Of a stretch of 5,254 nt of DNA, positions 1-5,201 are shown one piece after another. Where the stretch lies: assembly GCA_022572335.1 (NCBI GenBank), contig JACZWD010000181.1, positions 1 to 5,254 on the forward strand. Reading direction: 5' to 3'. Position numbers and translations under genes: made by a program. The notes below the pieces were generated by a model. That model was not told the DNA's origin. It did no database searches and saw only the letters and a list, made by a program, of their open reading frames with translations. Each line of letters starts with the position of its first letter. Position 1 is the first letter of the stretch. This stretch comes from Pseudomonadota bacterium (GTDB taxonomy: Bacteria; Pseudomonadota; Alphaproteobacteria; Rhodospirillales; 2-02-FULL-58-16).

Positions 1-1
1 G

Positions 2-1204
2 AGCCTGGGTGACCTGCTCCAGCCGGCCATCGCGTGTGCCCGCGACGGTTATGCCGTTCATGGGCGCGTCGCCTTCGACTGGCGACTCTTCGCCGACACC
101 TTGCGCCGCGACCCCACCGCGGCCCGCATCTTCCTGCCCGGCGGCAAGCCGCCTGAGGCCGGCGACCTGCACCGCCAGCCGGAGCTCGCCGAAACCCTGG
201 GCCGCATCGCCGAAGGGGGGCGCGACGCCTTCTACAGGGGCCCCGTCGCCGAGGACATCGTTAAGCACCTGAACAGCCTCGGCGGACTGCACAGCCTCGA
301 CGACTTCGCCGAAGCCCGGGGCGAATACGTGGCGCCGATCAAGACATCGTACCGCGGTTACGACGTCCACGAGTGCCCGCCCAACGGCCAGGGCGTCGTC
401 GCCCTCGAAATCCTCAACATCCTGTCCGGGTTCGCCCTGGACGAGATGGAGCCGCTGTCGGTGGAGCGCCTGCACCTGGAGATCGAGGCGACGCGGCTGG
501 CCTACGGAGACCGCGACGCCGTGCTCGCCGATCCGGCGATGGCCCAGGTGCCGGTCGGCCGCCTGCTGTCGGCCGGGCACGCCTCGGGCTTGCGCGCCTC
601 CATCCGGCGCGACCGGGCCATGGACACGCCGCCGCCGCCCGATTTTCCGGCCCACGAGGATACCGTCTATCTGTGCGTGGTGGACCGGGACCGCAACGCC
701 GTCAGCTTCATCAACTCGATTTTCAAGGGCTTCGGCAGCGGGCTGGTGAGCCCGAAGACCGGCGTGCTCCTGCAGAACCGGGGCGCCGGGTTCGTCCTCG
801 AACCCGGTCATCCCAACTGCATCGCGCCGGGCAAGCGCCCCCTGCACACCATCATTCCCGGCCTGCTGTCCAGGGACGGCCGTGCGGTGATGCCGTTTGG
901 CGTCATGGGCGGCCAGTACCAGGCCGCCGGCCACGCCCACTTCCTGGTCAACCTGCTCGATTTCGGCCTCGACGTGCAGGAGGCCATCGACCTGCCCCGC
1001 GTCTTCCCCACCGCGGAAGGGGTGGTGGAGGTGGAAAGCGGCGTGCCCAGGGCCGTCGTCGAAGGGCTCGAGGGGCTCGGGCACAGGACCGGACCGTCGG
1101 AAAAGCCGATCGGCGGGGCGCAGGCGATCTGGATCGACTGGGAGCGCGGCACCCTGACCGGCGGATCGGACCCGCGCAAGGACGGCTGCGCGCTCGGCTA
1201 CTGA
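2..1204 (+). CDS. ggt: gamma-glutamyltransferase-superfamily Ntn-hydrolase, 5'-truncated by the window edge
   Basis: The reading frame is open from the first bases, so the true start lies upstream. 400 residues are visible; GGTs usually have about 530-580, so roughly 130 or more are missing. Family members are synthesised as one chain that cleaves itself before a Thr, which becomes the N-terminal nucleophile of the small subunit. Aligned by eye to E. coli GGT, the nucleophile (E. coli Thr391) is Thr221 of this fragment, codon 662-664, in TVYLCVVDRDRNAV. The small subunit would then be 180 residues, normal for the family. The oxyanion glycine pair is MGG (Gly303-Gly304), and the C-terminal GGSDPRKDG...GY block is typical. 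Residues that bind the glutamyl group in E. coli are changed: Asn411 to Phe241, Gln430 to Arg260, Asp433 to Gly263, and Ser462-Ser463 to His282-Thr283. This resembles the YwrD-like branch. The superfamily call is firm. True gamma-glutamyl activity is uncertain, and ggt is a family-level symbol only. Confidence 0.93.
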   Translation, partial: SLGDLLQPAIACARDGYAVHGRVAFDWRLFADTLRRDPTAARIFLPGGKPPEAGDLHRQPELAETLGRIAEGGRDAFYRGPVAEDIVKHLNSLGGLHSLDDFAEARGEYVAPIKTSYRGYDVHECPPNGQGVVALEILNILSGFALDEMEPLSVERLHLEIEATRLAYGDRDAVLADPAMAQVPVGRLLSAGHASGLRASIRRDRAMDTPPPPDFPAHEDTVYLCVVDRDRNAVSFINSIFKGFGSGLVSPKTGVLLQNRGAGFVLEPGHPNCIAPGKRPLHTIIPGLLSRDGRAVMPFGVMGGQYQAAGHAHFLVNLLDFGLDVQEAIDLPRVFPTAEGVVEVESGVPRAVVEGLEGLGHRTGPSEKPIGGAQAIWIDWERGTLTGGSDPRKDGCALGY

Positions 1205-1224
1205 GCGGCCTGACACCGTTGCTT

Positions 1225-1255
1225 GCGGTTCATGGCTCGCGGTTCATGCCGAGCC
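1225..1255. repeat. direct repeat and small hairpin in the convergent gap
   Basis: GCGGTTCATG occurs at 1225-1234 and again at 1239-1248. The arms GGCTCG (1234-1239) and CGAGCC (1250-1255) can form a 6-bp stem around a 10-base loop. The element fills most of the 57-base gap between two genes that converge, where a bidirectional terminator would be expected. Neither strand has a T-run after the stem, so a classical intrinsic terminator is not supported. The repeat and stem are seen directly; a termination role is a guess. Confidence 0.3.
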
Positions 1256-1261
1256 CTCATA

Positions 1262-2665
1262 TCAGTCTTCCGCCTGGACGTCGAAGGCGATGCTGATGCG
1301 CGTGTCGGCGCTCTCCGACGGCATGGTGTGGTGGTAGAAGTAGGACGGGAACAGGACCATCAGACCTTCCTCGGGCCGGAGGGCCCTCGTTTCGGGCTCC
1401 ACCTCGCAGCGGAAATTGGGCGGCAGCCGGCCGAAGCCGATCCAGCCGGCCTGGTGTCTGTCGGGGTCGCGGGTTTCAGCGGGGACCCGGACGTAATAGA
1501 CGCCGCTCAACCAGCCGGGATGGATATGGGGTTGCTGGACTCCGGTCCTGTTGTAGACGTTGCCCCAGATCTGCAGGCTCCATCGTGGGGGAGGGTTGGC
1601 GAGGAAGGGATGGGCCGCATCCACCGGCTGGGCGTGCCGGTACTCCCGGACGGCGTCTTCGACCATCTCTTCGAAGGCGGCCATGGGCCCTTTCGGCTCG
1701 CTGAGCAGCCCGCCCAGGTGGCCGCCGGGTATGGCGCCGAGGCGGGTCACGGAACCGGCCGAATCGGGGACCTGAAGGGGGTGCTCGACAATGTGGCGGG
1801 CCAGGGCCCCGTTGAAGTCGGCCAGGGTGTCGAACCCGGCCGGCGCGTCGAATTGCGTGGGCCGGATGAAACGGTCGAAGTCGATCAGGTAGCGCGCCCC
1901 GTTGCGGTCGCCCATCTCGTCGAGGGCGGCGGCCTTGATCGCCAGGGCATTGGTGTTGCCCGGGTCCACCTCGAGACACGCCTCGCAGGCGTCCAGCGCG
2001 GCGCGGTGGGCGCCTTGTCCGATCAGCACGTGGGCGAGGTTGTAGTGCGCCTTGACCAGAGCGGGGTCGATCCCGAGGGCGCGCCGGTACGCGGCGGCGG
2101 CCTCGTCCGGCTTGCCGTCGGCCTGCAGGATGGCGCCGTAGTTGTTGTGCGCTTCCGCGTGATCGGGCCGTATCTCCAGGGTGCGCCGGTAGGCGGCCCC
2201 GGCTTCGTCGAACCTGCCCAGCCGCTCCTCGGCAAGGCCGAGGCTGTGGTGCGTCTCGGCGAGGCCGGGCGCGATCTCCAGGGCGCGGCGGTATGCGGCC
2301 ACGGCCTCTTCTGACCGCTGCATCCACCGCAGCACGTCGCCCAGGCTGGTGTGGGCCTCGGCGTTGTTGGGCTGCACGGCGGCCACCGCCTTGAGAAGGC
2401 TGATCGTCCGCTCGCTGTCGCCCATCTGGTAGGTGATCGTCGCCGCGAGGTTCAGCGCGTCCACATGGCCCGGCTCGGCGATGAGGATTTCCTGGCATAC
2501 CCGCAGCGCCTGGTCCACGCGGCCGCCCTGGAATTCCTCGATCGCCCGTTGCAGGCGCGCATCGGCGGGCGAAGGCGCGTCCCGGCCTGCCGCCGCCGGG
2601 GACGGGCCGGCCGCGGTTCCCTGGGTTTCCTGCCGCACTTTTTTCCGGCGACGTTTGCGCTTCAT
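1262..2665 (-). CDS. TPR-repeat protein with C-terminal 2OG-Fe(II)-oxygenase-like domain
   Basis: This protein has 467 residues. The first 12 are strongly basic (MKRKRRRKKVR), and a low-complexity Pro/Ala linker follows to about residue 35. Residues 36-270 form a TPR array; clean 34-residue units lie at 68-101, 102-135, 136-169, 170-203 and 204-237, with less regular units at 36-67 and 238-267. Residues about 280-467 match the TIGR02466/PF13759 putative 2OG-Fe(II) oxygenase family: QPHIHPGWLSGVYYVRVP (378-395), then LFPSYFYHHTMP (438-449) and Arg456 ten residues after His446. That fits a double-stranded beta-helix with metal-binding His380/His382 and His446 and a 2-oxoglutarate-binding Arg. 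Family members are mostly uncharacterised; the TPRs suggest a protein partner or substrate. There is no signal peptide or membrane segment, so it is probably cytoplasmic. The ATG at 2665 has no strong ribosome site. It lies 122 bases downstream of the methyltransferase gene on the same strand, and co-transcription is possible but unproven. Confidence 0.88.
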   Translation of the reverse strand: MKRKRRRKKVRQETQGTAAGPSPAAAGRDAPSPADARLQRAIEEFQGGRVDQALRVCQEILIAEPGHVDALNLAATITYQMGDSERTISLLKAVAAVQPNNAEAHTSLGDVLRWMQRSEEAVAAYRRALEIAPGLAETHHSLGLAEERLGRFDEAGAAYRRTLEIRPDHAEAHNNYGAILQADGKPDEAAAAYRRALGIDPALVKAHYNLAHVLIGQGAHRAALDACEACLEVDPGNTNALAIKAAALDEMGDRNGARYLIDFDRFIRPTQFDAPAGFDTLADFNGALARHIVEHPLQVPDSAGSVTRLGAIPGGHLGGLLSEPKGPMAAFEEMVEDAVREYRHAQPVDAAHPFLANPPPRWSLQIWGNVYNRTGVQQPHIHPGWLSGVYYVRVPAETRDPDRHQAGWIGFGRLPPNFRCEVEPETRALRPEEGLMVLFPSYFYHHTMPSESADTRISIAFDVQAED

Positions 2666-2787
2666 GGCTCACACGGGGTTCGGCATAATCCGTGGGCGGC
2701 CGGCCGGACCGCCCGCCCTCAACGTTAGGGGGATTCCCCGTGCCGGGCAACCGAGGGGAGCCTCCGTGCCTCGCGCCGCCCGACCGG
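2666..2787. other. intergenic spacer with hairpin and GGGGATTCCCC palindrome
   Basis: This 122-base gap separates two minus-strand genes. GGGCGG (2694-2699) and CCGCCC (2709-2714) form a 6-bp GC stem with a 9-base loop and no following T-run. GGGGATTCCCC (2729-2739) is palindromic around its central T, and its GGGATTCCCCG part recurs upstream of the polyketide synthase gene at 4380-4390. On the minus strand GATTAT lies close to the TPR gene start, but I see no well-spaced -35 element. The spacer could hold a promoter or operator for the TPR gene; this is inferred from position only. Confidence 0.35.
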
Positions 2788-3288
2788 TCACTCGCCACGC
2801 CTTGGCGCGAGGGCCTGGTCTTCGATGCGGATGCGGTGGCGCAGCAGAACCAGGTTGGCGAGGGAGAACAGGGCGGCGATTTGCCAGGCCCCGAAGACCA
2901 GCGGCAGGACGGCGATCTCGCCGGCCACCACCCAGTAGTTGGGATGGCGCACGAAGCGATACGGCCCGCTTGTGATGACGGGTGCGCCGGGCACGGTGAT
3001 GATGCGCGTCGTCCAGTACCGGCCCAGGCTTTTCATCACCCACAGGCGTCCCCCCTGCAAGACCAGGAACACGGCGAGGAAGCCCGGGTCGACCGGGGCG
3101 TCGCGGGGTACGGCGACGGCGAGGGCGATCAACCAGGCGCCGTGCAGCAGGACGACCAACGGGTAATGGCCGGCGCCGGCCTCGACGCCGCCCCGGGCCA
3201 AAAGGCGTCGACTGTTGGCCCGGGCGTAGAGCAGTTCCCCGAGCCGTTGCAGGGCGACCAGCCCGACGATCACGTCATGGGCGGTCAC
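2788..3288 (-). CDS. ICMT-family integral membrane methyltransferase (BpsB/SrsB-like, pyrone or resorcinol O-methylation)
   Basis: This is a 166-residue membrane protein of the isoprenylcysteine carboxyl methyltransferase family (PF04140). Hydrophobic spans lie at about 43-62, 68-79 and 118-149. The SAM-binding signature is clear: GPYRFVRHPNYWVV (108-121) with Arg114-His115-Pro116-Asn117-Tyr118, then RIRIEDQAL (152-160) with Arg154 and Glu156. Bacterial homologues next to type III polyketide synthases, BpsB (YpbQ) of Bacillus subtilis and SrsB of Streptomyces griseus, methylate alkylpyrones or alkylresorcinols using SAM. Here the gene follows the synthase directly. The GTG start (3288-3286) overlaps the synthase TGA (3287-3285) as GTGA. 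GGAGG (minus strand, 3297-3293) lies four bases before it, inside the synthase gene, so translation is probably coupled. The substrate is inferred from context; isoprenylcysteine is unlikely, because bacteria generally lack the prenylated CaaX proteins that eukaryotic ICMT modifies. Confidence 0.9.
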   Translation of the reverse strand: MTAHDVIVGLVALQRLGELLYARANSRRLLARGGVEAGAGHYPLVVLLHGAWLIALAVAVPRDAPVDPGFLAVFLVLQGGRLWVMKSLGRYWTTRIITVPGAPVITSGPYRFVRHPNYWVVAGEIAVLPLVFGAWQIAALFSLANLVLLRHRIRIEDQALAPRRGE

Positions 3289-4334
3289 CGGGCCTCCACG
3301 ATCATAAACCCGGCGCTGAATCCCGGCCCCACGGCGGACAGCAGATAGCGCCCGCTTTGCCGCGCCTCCAGCGCCCGTTCGAGCACGAACATGACGGTGG
3401 CGGCCGACATGTTGCCGTAGTCCCTGAGAACGGCGCGGGAAATACCAAGCCCGCCCGGGGGGAGCTCCAGGGCCTCTTCCAGGGCGCCGACGACCTTGGC
3501 GCCTCCGGGATGGAACACGAAGCGGTCGATATCGGCGAGGGTCAGTCCGTGACGTTCCAGGAACCCGTCGAGGATGGCGCGCATATCGGCACGGATGATG
3601 GCGGGGATGTTGCGCGAGAACAGGACTCCCAAACCGTCGTCCTCGACCCGCCAGCCCATGATGTCGAGGGACCGGGGCCAGGTGTGCTCGCCCCAGATCG
3701 TCAGGGCCGGACCGTCGCCGGCGCAGCTCACCAGGGCGGCCGCGGCGCCGTCCCCGAACAGGGCCGTGGCGATGATGTTGCTTTTGGACTGATCGGTGTG
3801 GCGGAAGGTCAGGGCGCACAACTCGACGACCACGAACAGCACGGTTGCGCCGGGCGACGCCTGGGCCATGGCGGCGGCGCGCGCCAGCCCGAGAACGCCC
3901 CCGGCGCACCCCAGCCCGAAGACCGGCAGCCGCTGCACGTCGCGGCGCATGTCCAGGCGTTCGACGAGAAGGGCGTCCAGGCTGGGGGTGGCGATGCCCG
4001 AGGTGGAGACCGAAACCACCATGTCCACGTCGCCAACGCCCAGGCCGGCCCGGGCCAGGCAGTCCAGGGTCGCCTTCTCGATCAGGGCGACGGCGTTCTC
4101 CAGGTACAGGCGGTTCTTCTCGGCCCAGCCGTGGGGCCGCGTGTACCATTCCAGGGGAACACAGGAATACCGGGTTTCAATCCCGGCGTTGAGGTAGACG
4201 GGCAGCAGGCGCTCCAGGTCTCGCGGGGGGCCGCCGGCGAAAAGGCCGTGCGCCTGGGCGACCACGTCGGCCTGACGCAACCGGTAGGGCGGAACGGCGG
4301 TGCTGAGAGCAAGCAGCCGTGGAAACGGCGTCAT
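3285..4334 (-). CDS. type III polyketide synthase (chalcone/stilbene synthase family, BpsA-like)
   Basis: This 349-residue protein has the usual length for a homodimeric type III polyketide synthase. It loads an acyl-CoA on a Cys, extends it with malonyl-CoA, and cyclises the product to a pyrone or resorcinol. The whole triad is visible: Cys143 in FGLGCAGG, His275 in FVFHPGG and Asn308 in YGNMSAATV, matching chalcone synthase Cys164, His303 and Asn336. The C-terminal VGPGFSAGF (335-343) is the GPG active-site loop. ELCALTFRH (171-179) and SKSN (183-186) resemble bacterial alkylpyrone synthases more than plant enzymes. The ATG at 4334 is preceded ten bases upstream by AAGGGGGG (minus strand, 4352-4345), a usable ribosome site. 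The downstream partner is the membrane methyltransferase, overlapping by four bases. By analogy with BpsA the starter is probably a long-chain fatty acyl-CoA, but chain length and ring type cannot be read from the sequence. Confidence 0.95.
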   Translation of the reverse strand: MTPFPRLLALSTAVPPYRLRQADVVAQAHGLFAGGPPRDLERLLPVYLNAGIETRYSCVPLEWYTRPHGWAEKNRLYLENAVALIEKATLDCLARAGLGVGDVDMVVSVSTSGIATPSLDALLVERLDMRRDVQRLPVFGLGCAGGVLGLARAAAMAQASPGATVLFVVVELCALTFRHTDQSKSNIIATALFGDGAAAALVSCAGDGPALTIWGEHTWPRSLDIMGWRVEDDGLGVLFSRNIPAIIRADMRAILDGFLERHGLTLADIDRFVFHPGGAKVVGALEEALELPPGGLGISRAVLRDYGNMSAATVMFVLERALEARQSGRYLLSAVGPGFSAGFMIVEAR

Positions 4335-4538
4335 TTCGGGTCGACCCCCCTTGTCTCCCCGGGGACTTTAGCCCAGGTCGGGATTCCCCGCCACCGGGTG
4401 CCGTTCCCCGCGTCCCCGTCGAGGCTCCGTGAGCGTCCGAAATTTAAGAAATGTTTACCACTCCCGTGGGATGATGCGTCGCCGCCGGGGTGGGGGACGC
4501 CGGACAAAAGGGGCGGCCCCCATGACCGGAGGCGGGCG
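4335..4538. promoter_or_regulatory. divergent intergenic region with palindromes and an AT-rich patch
   Basis: This 204-base region separates the minus-strand polyketide operon from the plus-strand small-gene pair, so it should carry both promoters. Near the synthase start are two perfect 10-bp palindromes, GGGTCGACCC (4338-4347) and TCCCCGGGGA (4356-4365), with centres 18 bases apart. GGGATTCCCCG (4380-4390) repeats a motif found upstream of the TPR gene. The only AT-rich stretch, about 4440-4458 (AAATTTAAGAAATGTTTA), is the best place for a promoter or UP-like element. TAAAGT on the minus strand (4370-4365) resembles a -10 box but has no good -35. I cannot place either promoter firmly. Confidence 0.5.
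4492..4521 (+). promoter_or_regulatory. stable leader hairpin just upstream of the small-peptide ribosome site
   Basis: GGGGG (4492-4496) pairs with CCCCC (4517-4521), and CGCC (4498-4501) with GGCG (4512-4515). There is one A/G mismatch between the two blocks and a 10-base loop, GGACAAAAGG. The nine pairs are all G-C, so the stem should be very stable in RNA. It ends six bases before the GGAGG ribosome site at 4528-4532. There is no T-run, so it is not a standard terminator. A role in translation control or mRNA stability is inferred from position only. Confidence 0.45.
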
Positions 4539-4670
4539 ATGCACAACGCCATGGTCCTCGTATTGACGGCCCTGCTGTTCGCCATTCCGTCGGCGCGGGC
4601 CGGCGAGGGGTCTTTTTCCAATCAGATGTTTCCGTTCTCCGTTCCCGTCGTCAGAGAGGACGGACGGTGA
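4539..4670 (+). CDS. small secreted-peptide gene (43 residues) with signal sequence
   Basis: I do not recognise this peptide, but the gene signals are good. GGAGG (4528-4532) lies six bases before the ATG, an ideal spacing. Residues 1-21 look like a cleavable signal peptide: a hydrophobic core MVLVLTALLFAIP (5-17) followed by SARA, with an Ala-X-Ala cleavage site after residue 21. The mature part would be only 22 residues (GEGSFSNQMFPFSVP, then VVREDGR), with no Cys. The TGA stop overlaps the GTG start of the next gene as GTGA, which implies coupled translation. It could be a genuine exported peptide, a leader peptide that sets translation of the next gene, or the remnant of a longer exported protein. 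It is divergent from the polyketide operon. No function is assigned. Confidence 0.6.
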   Translation: MHNAMVLVLTALLFAIPSARAGEGSFSNQMFPFSVPVVREDGR

Positions 4671-5032
4671 CCGCCGCCATCGCAACCTTTCGGGACATTC
4701 GCCGGGAGGATGACGGGGACACGGTCTGTCAACGGGAGCCGCGCATTCGCGACGCCGTCAACCGGGTCCTCTTTGCCCATCCCATCAGGATGGTGAACCG
4801 GCAACTGGATCTGACAACCGTTGACGGGCTGCTCCACGAGGCGATCACCGCGGCCATCGAATCGGACGTGGTGATCGCCGTCCACGCCGCCGGGGGAACC
4901 CGCCCGGCGTACGAGGCCGTCGGCGAAAATACCCTTCTCGGATGGCGGCTGGGCAAGAGCAAGAAGATTGCCAAGAGGGACGTCAAAAAACCGGCGAGAG
5001 CGGTCGGCGATGTCTTCAAGAAATACCGCTAA
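4667..5032 (+). CDS. hypothetical protein, 121 residues, with strongly basic C-terminus
   Basis: I do not recognise a family. The GTG start at 4667 overlaps the preceding TGA, and GAGAGGA (4654-4660) sits six bases upstream, so the start is well supported. The codons favour G or C in the third position, like the neighbouring genes. The N-terminal third is charged. Residues about 51-75 (TVDGLLHEAITAAIESDVVI and onward) look like a helix followed by a beta strand, then HAAGGTRPAYEAVGE. The last 25 residues, from Lys97, contain 11 Lys or Arg (GKSKKIAKRDVKKPARAV...FKKYR). That suggests contact with nucleic acid or acidic membrane lipid, but this is a guess. There is no signal peptide or membrane segment, unlike its partner peptide, so the two products would be in different compartments. 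It ends in TAA. Confidence 0.65.
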   Translation: MTAAIATFRDIRREDDGDTVCQREPRIRDAVNRVLFAHPIRMVNRQLDLTTVDGLLHEAITAAIESDVVIAVHAAGGTRPAYEAVGENTLLGWRLGKSKKIAKRDVKKPARAVGDVFKKYR

Positions 5033-5201
5033 CCCGGATTTTTCATGAAGGGAACGGGAATTGCGGCGAGCAATGTTCGTCCACGGTGGCGTGCGAAGCC
5101 GAAAGGCATAGCCGGGGCTATGGCTTGATACCAAGGGAAGCTGATCATGACTCATAGAGATCGCGTAGGCGGCTCGTCGGGCAGGAGGAAAGTTGCAGGC
5201 G
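5033..5201. other. non-coding stretch with an imperfect inverted repeat
   Basis: About 170 bases have no convincing gene. TTTTT (5039-5043) follows the preceding stop closely, but the only upstream stem is weak (AGCGGT 4999-5004 with ACCGCT 5025-5030, a 20-base loop). The main structure is AAGGCATAGC (5103-5112) with GCTATGGCTT (5117-5126), nine pairs and one G/G mismatch around a CGGG loop. No T-run follows on the plus strand. It could be a transcript end, a small repeat element or a leader structure for a downstream gene. Confidence 0.4.

Noticed and set aside
1223..2314. Plus-strand open frame of 363 codons opposite the TPR gene
   Set aside because: The minus strand encodes regular 34-residue TPR units and an oxygenase-like domain. 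The plus frame only mirrors that repetition.
2068..2560. Repeated DNA pattern suggesting a tandem DNA repeat
   Set aside because: The roughly 102-base periodicity is the coding reflection of 34-residue TPR units, not a separate DNA repeat.
2788..4149. Single minus-strand frame spanning the synthase and methyltransferase, suggesting a fusion
   Set aside because: Only its last 166 residues are meaningful. The upstream part is an out-of-frame Arg/Gly/Pro-rich reading of the synthase, which ends with its own TGA.
3357..4538. Long plus-strand open frame running into the 43-residue peptide gene
   Set aside because: It is antisense to the type III synthase, whose triad is intact. The real gene in this frame begins at the ATG 4539 with its ribosome site.
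4999..5043. Possible intrinsic terminator after the 121-residue gene (AGCGGT/ACCGCT then TTTTT)
   Set aside because: Six pairs with a 20-base loop, and the T-run starts eight bases after the stem, so it does not fit a working terminator.
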